Source of the DNA: Ifrita kowaldi
Lineage: Eukaryota; Chordata; Aves; Passeriformes; Cinclosomatidae
Length of the DNA stretch: 64,000 nt
Direction: 5' to 3'
NCBI GenBank assembly: GCA_013398055.1
Contig: VZRS01000476.1
Span: 1,284,430-1,348,429 of the forward strand
Below are positions 1 to 12,418 of the stretch, one piece after another. Numbering within the stretch: the stretch's first letter is position 1; every line of letters starts with the position of its first letter. The notes under the pieces are model-generated. The model had not been told where the DNA came from, did not search any database, and worked only from the letters and a program-made list of their open reading frames with translations. The position numbers and the translations under genes were made by a program.

Positions 1-3000
1 GTGCTATTTATCTCATTTGCTGCCATGCACACATACATTTATAAAATACACTTTGTACACATACACATGCAGATCTTGTCAAAGGCAACTCAGTCTTTGA
101 CTAACTTATTCACAGCCACATCTCAAACAGAATTACCCAAGTAAAATCATGGGTAAAAAATGTAATGTCCATGTTTTGTGCATTAGGAGGCATATTTTAA
201 CACAACTGTCTTGTCTTGGTCATTCTTCTCTACATTCAAGTAGCAAATATTTTTGTTTTACAGGAATATTCTGTAATGCCAATTTAAATATTTTTTCTCA
301 TTGACTTGGATAAATATGGAAAAATATAAAGCACTGAAGAAGGCCAAATGATATACAATAACTGCTGAGATTTTACATCAGACAGGAAATGTAAATAAGG
401 AAAGATGGCATAATTGTTAGATCACAGCTGCCAATAATCCACAAATATTAACAGTTCAAAATAGAATAACATTTGGTGGAAACTCATTTTTTGGGTCTGT
501 AGTGACCCCTTTTAACATATTGCAGAGTTTCAAATCCTGTTCTCCAAGGAAAACTTCACAGCTCTCAGCAGAATCTTTACTGCCTTCTAGTATTTCTGTA
601 AGAATATTTATTAATCATGATAATATTCATAATAGAGAGAAGCTTACTATTTTTAACTCTCAATATTCCCCTCCACGTAGTTTGGCTTTGTCCAATCATT
701 ATGTTTCTCCAGTTCTAACAATTTTTTTCTTGTCCCAACATCATAAAGTGTCTGCTTTCCTTGAATGTTAAATCAAATGCTCATCTATGTTTATTATGAA
801 TGACATCCCAGACATTTGTTTCCCTGCTTGCTGGTCTTTATTTAAGTGGACACTTTACAGACAAGCAAACATGACATGCCAATTCAGCAAGTTTTGCAGT
901 AATTTTCACTCGTTTCAAGTTTTTTTAAATAATATTCCTTTTTCTTGTTTTGTACCAGGTTCCTATTTTTTGAAATGTGTTGAATTGGATGCAACTATTG
1001 CAAGTGGCCCATAAAATTACCAAGATAACAGTGAATAGCTTTGCAGCTAGAGGTACTACTTTCATTAGGAGACCAAATGAAGAAATTAATTCACATTAAG
1101 CTTTCAAGAAAGAAGAAAGATGGGTGTTGCAACATCCACCTTCTGTCTCAGAACAGAACCAGGCAGAAACAAACCTGATAGCAGGAAAAAAACCACAGGT
1201 AAAAAGGGATAAGAACATAAGCAGAACAACTATGTATGCTCATTGTCCTGTCCCAGGGTAACAAACTACAGAGATACAAGTTTCTCTCAGTATTGTGGTG
1301 GTGTTGAGATATTTTTTATTTCTTTGAAGAAAAACTCCTGATTTTATTTTAAGCCACAGACAGGAAAGAACTACTAAACCAAGCACTTTTAAAGGCTGCT
1401 GCTGACAGCAGCTCTGTCTTAAGAAGAATTTGGCATCTTTAGCTCTCCAGACTACTTCACATTTTCATTTGACTTATCGAGGTCATCTTAACACCACTCA
1501 GTTCTGTAGGTACTTGATCCTGTCATCAAGGCAACGTATCACAAAGTGAAATCTGTGCAGACCCTTCCACAGGGTAGCTGCTCTCCTGCACTGCAACACA
1601 TTGTACCTAGTAGTCCAGGAAATCTCCCTTCCACCCTCTGGCACTTGTCCATCAGCATCCAAATATTTGAACTACAATAATTGGTGGTATACTAATGTCA
1701 AGGTCACATTATCAATTTTTTTCTTTTTAATTATGGGAAAACTGAGATAGGAATCTCAGAATCCCTGTCAGTCTATTTTTATGAAATACACAATAAGTAT
1801 ATCATTGTCTCACTGATTGCTGGATTATTTATTCTGAAAATATGAACAAGCACAGTATCTGGATATGAGGGTTAAAAATATTGACTATGTTGTCCTGAAA
1901 AATATTAAAATAAAAAGAAAACAGAATAACATTCTTTAAATATTATATGACCACTAAAATCCGTGTAACAATATACAGTTGCACAACATTTATGATATTA
2001 TATGGATCTTTTCCTGGCTAATATGCAAGCTTAATGCTAACTAACATTGTATTAAAGTTCTTTGATTTAACATTCATAAAACAAAGCCAAAACAAATTAA
2101 AACTCAAAAACAGGAACTGTTTTACCAGTATCTCTACTATTAGTTCATACGATTTTCAAGATAGGAATTGACCCTTTTTTACCTATCTTACATAGGGTCA
2201 GTTACAGCACTGATATTTAAATTCAGTACTCAGAAGGAGACAGAGATTGAACCTGTCAACAATATCAATGCCACCTTATTTCACATTCTATAACGGGAAA
2301 CACCAAGAAATAATTAAATTCACTAACACATATACAGCAATAATGCTGGAATGAACCAGAAGATTGTTTCCCTAAAAACTAACATTTTCACCAACTCAAA
2401 AACTCAAACAATTTGGTTGCTTATAGCAAACACCTCACCAGTTACCGTGAGGCAGCATTGCCAGAAATTGGCTCACTTATGGGTTCAGCCACAAGAATTC
2501 AATAGAATGAGCAATTAGATCCTGCCCCTAAACATGAAGCTTCGTATTTAAGTCTCTGCACCATCACATTTTTGGTACATTAATGCAGGTGGGCAGAGTT
2601 GCTTCACTCTCTGCTGAATTACTGGCACATTTCTCAGAAAAATTCACCCTTGGTGGGCAGTGGAAAAGGTATGGCTCTAAGTGCCCTACAACTCAGTGTC
2701 CAAGTGGGGGGAAGCTCTCTAAGCCAGTAGACTAATATATATTCCTGCACAGCAATCATACACCCCTAAATGAACACACTGTGTTCTAAGAAAAAAAAAA
2801 AAATTAAAAATCTTCAGTAACAGCATTTTTGCTCTCTGTATTGCCCATTTTGAGAATTTCTCCATGGTAACTTGCTCTTCTTCTCTCGGTCAATATGATA
2901 CATCCTGTTTCAATTCAGCAGATGTTTCCTCTTATTCTTTTCTCTAAGATTCATTATTTATTCTACATGAATGTGTGCTGTGCTGCATCTGCCATCTGCT

Positions 3001-6000
3001 AACCTAGGTCCATAAAATATCAAAATCCTTTTATACTCATCTGCAAGGTCCCTCAAAACTTAGTGCTTCTCCTAACCGAGCTCATCTGCCTCTTAGGGAT
3101 AAATCCTGGAAGTGCTGCCCAGGCTGGGAGGCCCTATGCCTGCAAGCAATCAAATGTGCTCTCACTAGCCCCAAGGACAACTCATCATTTCTACAGGTTC
3201 CAAACCTGCCCACTAAGGACAGCATCACTCTCGTGCTTACCTTCATTATTTCTCAGAGAAAATGAAATGGAGCAGCACAGCTGTGAGAAACACTCATATG
3301 TGTCAGAACCACCAATACAATAGGAATATGAATAGCATTAATGTCTAGATGGATAGTGTACATGAACATTTCTAGCTTATTTTAAAAACCTCTCACGTCG
3401 TGTCTTGTCTGGATTCTACAGGCTGGAGTGAGAACCTGAGGCAAGATAAAGGAATGGACTTGTACTCTCATAATTATTTACATTTAGAATATAGAAGCAG
3501 TCCCAGCAACAGAGAATGGCACAGCAAGACTCTTCCACTTATTTCTAAGCACTCTAATCACTTAATTCCTAAAGCACTTAATTTAGAGTAGGGTTGAAAC
3601 TCTCTGGAAAAGAAAAGCATTTGACCAAAATCTCACTTCCAGTGTAAGCACTTTAATCACTGTGTTCATGAAGTGACATTTAAGATAAACCACCCTCCTC
3701 TGCATTCCCCTATCAGACAGCAAAACCTGGACGTTAGTGCCAGATGATCATCTCGTCATCAGCTATCCTAATTTCTGGCTTCCCCCCTGCAGGCTTCCCT
3801 GCATTTCAACAGCTGCATCTGCCATTTGCACCCAGAACATCTGGATACCAGTTTTAGGTGACTCCTGTTGTGATGACTCATCTTTCTGGACTTTCAGGGG
3901 AGAGCAGTGGGGTGGGTGGCCAATAGTGGTGACACCTCCATGTTATGGTTGTTCCAAATGTTAGCTAGGAAGACAATTGCACAGAGAGAAGGCTTCCAGA
4001 AACCTTGCACTCACTTTTCAACTCATCAGGTTTATCAATGAGCTTCCCTTGCAGTTTGTCATCTTGTAAGGTCTCACTCTGAATGCAGGAGTTCCTTCAA
4101 GGCTGAGCAGTACCTTCTTCTTGGGAAAGACAACCCCACAACTACCAGCTACTTCTTGCCAGACCTTCAGAGCATCTCTGGTCATTGCGTGGCACTGAAC
4201 AGCAGCATGCTCCAGAGCTTTGCGAAATCAAACATAACAAGAAAGAGGTTTTCACCTCCTGCTACTATAATTAGAGTCACTTAATGCTTCTCCCAAGAGG
4301 ATCAAGCAACAGGGAGCAGTCAGTGAGTTCACTGGATGAAGAGTAACATGGTACTCACTGAAAAGCAGTAGCTTTCCTACCAACCCAGTGTGTCAGCAGG
4401 ACCACAAATTGGAGGGAGACTGCAGTCTTTGAGTAGATCAGGGAGCTCTCATCACTCACAGTTCCTCAGGTACAAACTCCACTTTTGTTTGGAACCGCAA
4501 CTGCATAAAACTTAGGGAGAAAAACTCCAGAGAAGGGCTTCTCCACAGCAATCACAGACAGTAGGTCAACAATCCTCACTGATTCTGGCAAAATACTATG
4601 TTTGGACTCAGTGCATTTTGGTAAGTAAAAAACCCCAACTGTGCATTGTGTCAAAGGGTAAGGAATCAGAGCAAGTTCCAAATCTTACCCTTCTACTTTT
4701 CATGAGACTCTGTTACATACACGGTCAAGCAGAACCCAGATTCACAACACAAAGACCAGGTAAAAGAAATGGCACTAAATAAATCTTAGTATAAGAGGGA
4801 AAGTTTTTGTATTAAAGGCCAGAACTGTCTCAAGTGGAGAAATACATCTTTTCATATGAGACAAAATTTATCTCCTAAGCAGTCAGGGATAAAAACCTGA
4901 ATAAAGACATATAACAGACAGGTATGACAATCTGCAGAGCTTTCGGTCATCAACCAGAGCACTTTGTCTCCTTCCAAACAGAACTCAGGGAGAAGTTGTC
5001 TTCTATCTATCAACATTCCAGAGTAATCTATTAACCAGTGAGATGAAGACAAGCACCCCTATTTCTTTTCATATTCACTTAATTCTCCTTAGTTGAAGAT
5101 GCCTTGGATAAAACAGAAGTTTGAAGTTTGTCATATTAAACTACATCTCTGCCACAGGTCACAAAGAATGACTGATTAAATTAGTCCTTAATTCGAAAGC
5201 ATGCTATAGACCTGTGCACATTATCAGAAAATGAGCATGCTGTAGAAAAATTTGCTTCTCACAAAATAATACTGTATGTAATTTTCTAAAAATTGAGTCT
5301 GTAGAGAAATTAAACATTACCTTCTTTTTGCTCCACTGGATGAAAATTAAACCGTCAATTTTACCCAGGTATCTGAATTAGTGTATCTACAATTTTGCAC
5401 CATGCAGGTAAAACTAATCATCAAAACTCAATAAAGACGCAACATGTTTGTCCCAAGAAAGAAGCCATCCAATTATCCCTTGCTGCCAGCCACTTGTCCC
5501 CATGCTGTCCTCCTTGCCTGTGTGGCTGACTGGGGATGTGGTCAGTGTCCAGGATCAAAGTTTTGCAAGGAAAAAAAAAGGGGTCAGTGCAGGATTGCCT
5601 CTCTCATCATCCAAGAGTGTTTGCTTAGAGCTGTCTGGTCCAAAACAACTGTTCTTTAATCAAAGACGCGTAACTGGTTTTAACATACCTACCCACCCAA
5701 CGTTTTGTCTTGGCAGACATCTTTCTGGCATATAACCCTCATTCCTCATCTTGCCAACAGCAATGCTCACACCCCCAGCCCCCACTCTCACCCTTAACGC
5801 TTACCTTTACAGACACCCATGATTTATGTTAGAGGTAGAACACCTGAGTAGAAAATGAAACATTTATACTACTTCTGAAAAACTTCAGACAGAAGCAAAA
5901 ATACCTCCACCTCTCAGCACAGCAAACAACCACCAACACCTGTTCCAAGAATTAGAACCAAACTGGTTTTGTTTTTTAATACATAGCTCAAACACAGTTT

Positions 6001-8451
6001 ATACAACTCCAGAAAGATACATGTCTTAGCAATACAAAGAATTTTGAGGTAAACTTCTTAGAAGCTGGAAGTGTTTGTTGACCTAGAAAGTACAGAGAAA
6101 ATTGCTTGTGCTATCGCCTACAATCTGCACTTTATCCGTGCAGCATAAGCCTCCCAGAGGCTCTTAACTCCATCATCCAAAATGCAGAAACACAACGTTT
6201 TCTAGAGCTCCTAGTAGGACTTGAAATATCTGATTTAAATGGTCAGATGATTTCCAAATAAACAACAAAGGGACAGAAACATTTCAGAGGGAGAAATAGT
6301 GGCTTTGGGGCACAAAATAAATGAAGGCGTAGCAGCTGGCAGGTGTATGCAAGGAAGTATAAGCTATGGCAGAGAATTCTACACAGAGTCAGTAGGAAAG
6401 TGACTTTTCCAGACACTTCAAAGACCAGAATAGATTCTCCTCCAGTTTGGAAACTCTTGAATATATGACTCAGTTAAAGCCTGCCTCCTGCTCAATGAAA
6501 GCTTCAGAGATAGAAGTCAAGCACTGCTATGCCTCAAGGCTGGGGAGCTGTGAGGGAAGCCCAGGGCTTGGCCTGCACTGCTCTTCCCAAGCCTGGAAAG
6601 CAAAGCCAGAGGCAGACACGAGATCTACTTCAACCTCTGTCATCACAAAAAGGGAGGCAATCGCAAAATGATACAAGTCTAGAATTCTAAAATGAGGAAG
6701 TGCCCTCAGTTACAGTGTGCATGTCAAGGGAATTGATCATCAGATGAATTTGGAGTGGAATGTCTCCTATGGAATGGGCAGAACAGTACTACCAGTAACT
6801 GTGGAACAGTAATGGCTCAGCACTGTCCAGAGACAACCACTTGTTATTTAGAAAAAATTATTGCCTTCCTCCTGAAAAATGCAATTCCTTTCTTTTGCTT
6901 TAGAACAGGTGTGATAGGATATCAGACAAGTTAAAGCTAAGCTAATGTAGTTGCAGAACATTTATGGTTTAATTGCGGTGCCAAAAAACATAAAAGAAGG
7001 TTGCTAAAGCAGGTTTATCTCTGCTGAGCTCTTGAGTAATTTTACACCTCTGCTTTGCCTCCTGCACATTGCCTGCTGGTGTTTACTACTGAATGCAACA
7101 CAGGACCATAAAACAGGCACACAGGGAACCTGAACCAATTTTGCCATGGGACACTTCACTTCAATATTCCTTGAATCATTATGATTTTTAACAATATAAC
7201 CTTAAAATTGCATTAGTACAATGTCCTGCTTTGAAATACGCAGTCATTTTGCACAACTTAACATGTCTTCTTGTAAACATCATAATTTTTATCATTCCTC
7301 GGGCAACCCATCCCTCCCAGCTTTCCAGCATCCACATCTAACAATGTGCCCTGTATTTGACAGGCTACTTTGTTACTTGTTCAGATTTATCATTTAATGA
7401 CCATTTAGCCCCAAGGCACCATCTCAGCCACATATCCATTTACTTATGGTCTACAAGAAATTGTAACGCCTTGTCTGGCATGCAAGGGAATACAGCAATT
7501 GTTTCATGTACATTCAGTGATAGAAAGAAGAACTCACCCATTTCTTTCATTTCTTTAGTCTGATCCACAACTTGCACCAAACATTTCAGATGGACTAATG
7601 CTGGAGTTGTTTTAATTAATGCCATAAATTTTAAAGGGTTATATCATACTTACAATCATAGATTGTAATCTGTGATTATAGTTGCATATGATAAAAAAGT
7701 GAATTTTTAATAAGTGTTTCCTTAAATGTTAGACATTGCCAAAAATAACACCTGGGTATCACAAACTTGCATTTACAAATGTACTTAGGGGTTTTTCAGA
7801 AGCTTTACTGAAATGTAAATAAATAAAGGTCTTTTTCTCCTTCATCATCCTATTCTGATTTGGAAACTTACATCTCTCATCTTGGGTAGAACAGATCCAC
7901 TACTATACACATGACTGCAGTCCAGGGCCATAACACAGGTGGGGTTTTTTTATGTTTATACATAATTTGCAGGGTAAAAAAAGAAAGAATGAAATGTGAG
8001 GAATAACCCGGCCATGACACACCTGCAACTGGGAGTGTGCTGGTAAAAATGTGTTAGAATTTTATCACCAAAGCTCTCAGTGGAAGATATCAACACGTTA
8101 ACATCCTTCTAATCTAAAAACCTGCCTTTTACATTGTCATGATTCATCAGAAGAAAGAGGGAATTGTGTAGGAGATGGCATAGCAAGGACATAGTTGTCA
8201 CTGTACAGATCCATGAGGGTTTAATACATTTCCTCATTTGCTTGCTGTCCACCAGCTCACAGACATTGCCATGACCTGCTACGAGGAAGCAGAGCAGTTC
8301 TAGAGGTGTATCTTTGTTCATCACTTACATATCCTGCCACTAAAGGCATAGCATGCTACACAGAACCATTAATAGTAGCTTTTGTCCAGCTAGATTAAGT
8401 ACAGAATTAAATACAGATGTTACTCCGGAGTAAGTCCAAGATCACAGTACA

Positions 8452-8456
<5 letters not shown>
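1..8456. other. Non-coding, no recognised gene or repeat
   Basis: AT-rich single-copy-looking sequence. Open frames here are short (under 100 codons), overlap one another on both strands and resemble no protein family I know. A 13-base poly-A tract lies at 2791-2803 and a short imperfect palindrome at 7654-7677. It could be intronic or intergenic, and the sequence alone does not decide which. Confidence 0.7.

Positions 8457-8489
<33 letters not shown>
8457..8489. repeat. (TG)n microsatellite
   Basis: An uninterrupted run of about 16 TG dinucleotides, flanked on the left by TATA-like bases and ending in TATG. It is a simple-sequence repeat likely to vary in length between individuals. Read on the minus strand it produces a spurious Thr-His peptide run. 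Confidence 0.97.
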
Positions 8490-8493
<4 letters not shown>

Positions 8494-11400
8494 CTGTTTA
8501 TGTGGTGCCTTTTTCAAAACACTCTTTACAGAGTAGGAATAGCTATTAATTGTTGTTGATTGTTGGATTTGAATGCAATGACATGCAAACAAGACAAGAG
8601 AAGGGTATTTTTACAAAGGAAAAGTGTTCTTTTGGAAACATTGCCCTTTTGGGTGTAGCATGTTTCAGAAACAGCAGACAGAGACTCCTTGAAAGAGTTC
8701 ACTTGAATGAGATTAAATGGGATGGAGTTACCTATCATGGAGAACACAAAAAAGCACAATGTGGCAAAGAAGAAACACTTTGGAAGAAACACTAAATAAT
8801 TTAGCCAGCTGTGTTATGACACTAACACAACCTAATAGTCCTTTTTCATGCACGCTTCATTCACACCTTGATCCATGTTATTGCGGCCTTCATCTTCCCA
8901 GCCCTCCTCACTCCCTCACGATGGGAACATCTCATCAAGAAATGTGTGGCAGCTCATCTTCTCCCATTTCTTGGGTCACACCACTGCCATCTTCGAATAC
9001 TTTGACTTGCCTCATTTTGCTCATTAAGAAAAAGTTGTTACTTCCCAGAGACAGAGGCACAAGGGGGAAATCAGAGGTGAGCATGCCAGCCCTATCTCCC
9101 AGCCCTGGTAGGTGGCTGTCCCTGGGCTCTCACCTCAGCAGCCAACTTGGTGGGGAAATGCTCCCGCCCTGAGCCAAGGCTGGGCCATGGGAGATGGCTG
9201 GCTGCAGGCCTGGGAGGGGAGGGAAGGTGCTGTAGGTGTGCTGACCAGCAGCTATTTTTTTTGCAGCAGAGGCTCTGGAGGCCACCTCAAAGTGGATCAG
9301 AAGCACCAACTGGATCTATACTATCTAGATGGTTTTCCTCCAATATACATAACTTGTTTAGCCTGTTTTGTCCACATACAATCATAACTTATTTATTATA
9401 TATAGACTGTCAAATATGGGGCCTTTGAGGAGGGAAAAAAAGGAGTTTGTATTGCTGACTGACCTACATTCCCATGAATAAAGTTTCTCTTCCTTTCAAG
9501 TTGGTTGTACTTGGAAGAAATATCCACAAAGTATGCTGTGTTTGGGGAAATAAATTCAACTAATTCTCTATTCCCATACAGCTGGTATTTTTTTCTGAGG
9601 TTGTTTTTACATAAGCATTTTATTATTTTCAATGTAGTTCTGAACTGGAGGACATTATTTGCTGAGGAATTCCCTTCATAATTTGAATTTAAATAATCTA
9701 ATAGATCTGAAGAATAAATAATGGTGGATATGATTTAGGGTACCCAAAGAAAAAAGTCTGCATCAGGACCAGCAAAGCAGGATGCTCCCATGCTATTGCT
9801 GCATTGCTGGGACAGGAACCATCTCTCCATCCACAAATATGGTACTCTGATACTGCTGGGGCATCTTTTGTAGCTTGTCAACAAAGCTAGGAATTCTGGC
9901 CTGTGAAGTTAAAAATATGCCTGTCCTAAAACAAATAACCTAATTCTTTGCCTTTCGGAAATGCAGAAGCAGGCAGTTCACTCTTAATAAGCAACCTTTA
10001 GTACCACAAGAGTCTGTCCAAAGGGTGACTCACTAGATGCTATTTTTGAAAGCATCAAGATAGAAATTCAGAATATTAACTTAAAACTCTTGTTTACTGA
10101 ACTCTGTTATACAGTTTGTGGAGTGGACTTTTTTATTCTCTGGTTTACTATGTTTTTATATTTTGAAATACTAAAATATTTGTTAAACACAATTCATTTG
10201 TACACTGTTCTGCCAGTAATTTATCCTACTTACATCATCCTTGAAAGGTTCTTCTGACACAGTATCTGATCACTAGTCCACCAATGTCCAAAGGAGGCTA
10301 GGATAACACCTAAGAAATCACAACCTTCATTGCATCATTGCACACTCCATACACTCACTCATAAGATTGCATAGGTCAAACCTGGTTTTCTCTGACAATT
10401 CTCTCCAATTGTGTTTACACCATAAATTTTACCTGGAGGGCCAGTGTAAGGAAATCCATCTACACATTTGTTTTTTACTGCACATATTAAGTGAGTTTTA
10501 AAGAGGCAATAAGGCTACTGTATATTTACGATTTTTATTTTCCTTAAGTAAGGCATAAAAAACAGAAGCAAGTTTACTCCTTCTTCTCAGTCACCTTCTA
10601 TAATAATTTAGGTATCACTGTGCTTCAAATTGCCTGTTTTTTGTGGGCCTAACTTTATTATTCCTTTATTATTATTATTTGAAACCACTCCCCTGTTCTT
10701 CCTCTGCCACTTTTAATCCTTTTTTCCCTTTTCCCCTGTCTATCACAATTCTTGTGTAGTGATTTCTCACTTCAACTGAAATTAAATAGTTTTCTAAAAA
10801 TGCATTCCTCTCCTAAGCCTTTTAGACTCAGGCTACTATGAAAAAAAATGATAGTAAACTAATTGAACAAAACTTGATCACCAATCTCTGATCTGGCCTC
10901 TGTTTGGAGATGGACAAAAATGTTGCAAACCACATCTCTACAAACTAAATCTAATTCTTCCTACTTATCTTCTTGTCAGAGTGATATGCTGACACATTAT
11001 CTAGCTAACAAACAATTTCAGAAACAGATACTAGCTTTGCTCATACATTACTTCCCAATAAAATATATTTATATGATACTTTTTTAAAAGTTAATATTAC
11101 TTATAAAAAGTAAGCACATACAACCAATAAAACATAAACCCTAACAGGAAAATAATTTTTGCAATTCTTGGTTAGTGATAATGAAATATTTTTTGCTGAC
11201 ACTTTAGGAAATCAGCAAAATCATCATTTTGTTCACAAACCTTAAGGGAAAAACACATACCCTGAGTGTGATTCACACATCAGGGTCAACTATTTCAACT
11301 AATATATTATCAGTTCTGATGAGCACAATATCTAATTATCATTTCAAAATTTAATGTCCCAAACTATTTACTTTGGTGATAGGTATATTTACCTACCCTG

Positions 11401-12244
11401 CAAAGGTTTCATGATTGAAACAGAAATGTTATGGCAAGTAATCTTACCCTCAACTAACAAATTATTTCAGTGACTCACAAAATAACTGATTCTACTACAC
11501 TCATTGCTGGCTGTTGGACAAGCATGGAGGCACACACATTTCATTTGTGTCTCTTTGATGTTGCTTTTAGTGTCTGTGGGCATCAATGCAGGAAAATGAG
11601 AAGCATCTGCAGAGCAGGAACACCCAATCTGCACTGTTGCTTTTCTTCTTGACTTCTTCCAGTTTAAAAGAAATGTGCCAGCACCACTCACTCCTTTACT
11701 TGTCAGGACCTGGGCAAGGAAGGCCAAGTAAGACTGGCTTCCCGTGCAACAAAATAGTTAATAATGGGAAAGTGCAAATCATTTTCCTGGACACTCTCAG
11801 TGTACACTGGTGAGAACAGAGGACACAAAACAAAACAGGCTGGGTGCAATTCAATTTATGTCAATTCACCAGCGCTGGTATTCACTCCACTGAAAATCCC
11901 TTTTCCCCATCTGCCATTTTCCCCTTTCCCTTCTTTCCCACACATACATATGGTAACAGTCCCAAGGCCACGATAAAAGACATAACCAACCACTTCCTTG
12001 ATAAACACCAGAGAAACCAGGAATATCAGCTCAGAAATGTAGCCAAGATGTGCCTCACTTGACTATCTCCTAAATAAAAAACAATTTAGGAAAATAGGAA
12101 AGATCCCTGCAGGCAATGAAGACAGGATATCCCAGAGGATCTCGCAAGGGGACCCTGCAGCCTGAAAGGGGACAGCTGCTGGCACCATCACATGGGATTT
12201 AGTAGATTAAGCCAGTGACTTAACACAGGAAATGTTTAAGGAAA
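8490..12244. other. Non-coding, no recognised gene or repeat
   Basis: No family-like protein and no interspersed repeat recognised. The part around 9.05-9.25 kb is more GC-rich than its surroundings and carries three overlapping plus-strand open frames (up to 151 codons at 8717-9172). Their translations are low in structure, rich in Ser, Pro and Leu, and overlap in different frames, so I treat them as chance. Confidence 0.6.
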
Positions 12245-12374
12245 ATCTGGAGTTTAAGGAAAGACTGGAGGTGGCACTTGGTGCCGCAGTCTAGCTGACA
12301 TGGTGCTGTTTGGTCACAGGTTGGACTCAATGATCTCAGAGGATTTTTCCCAACCTAATTGATTCTGTGATCCT
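12245..12374 (+). mobile_element. CR1 LINE 3'-end fragment
   Basis: A plus-strand piece with the pattern of avian CR1 3' ends: a TTTAAGGAAAGACTGGAGGT-like lead, a stretch about a 'tggactcaatgatctcagagg' class motif, then CCCAACCTAATTGATTCTGTGATCC. Full CR1 elements are about 4.5 kb and most copies are 5'-truncated, so about 130 bases of tail is the usual state. It encodes nothing. The left boundary is approximate; the right end merges into TA and GATA simple repeats. The assignment comes from remembered consensus and the subfamily is not determined. Confidence 0.82.
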
Positions 12375-12385
12375 GTCTAGATATG

Positions 12386-12418
12386 TATATATATATATAT
12401 AGATAGACAGATAGATAG
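12386..12418. repeat. (TA)n followed by (GATA)n microsatellite
   Basis: About eight TA units followed by GATA/GACA tetranucleotides. It begins some ten bases after the CR1 terminal motif. CR1 elements end in short direct tandem units rather than poly-A, so the microsatellite may have grown from, or next to, the element's end; that link is inference. Confidence 0.93.

Noticed and set aside
7654..7677. Imperfect palindrome AATCATAGATT / AATCTGTGATT
   Set aside because: Eleven-base arms with a mismatch and a two-base loop, AT-rich; expected by chance.
8717..9172. 151-codon plus-strand frame
   Set aside because: It overlaps two other plus-strand frames in different phases and its translation lacks any recognisable domain. 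The GC-richer local composition reduces stop codons.
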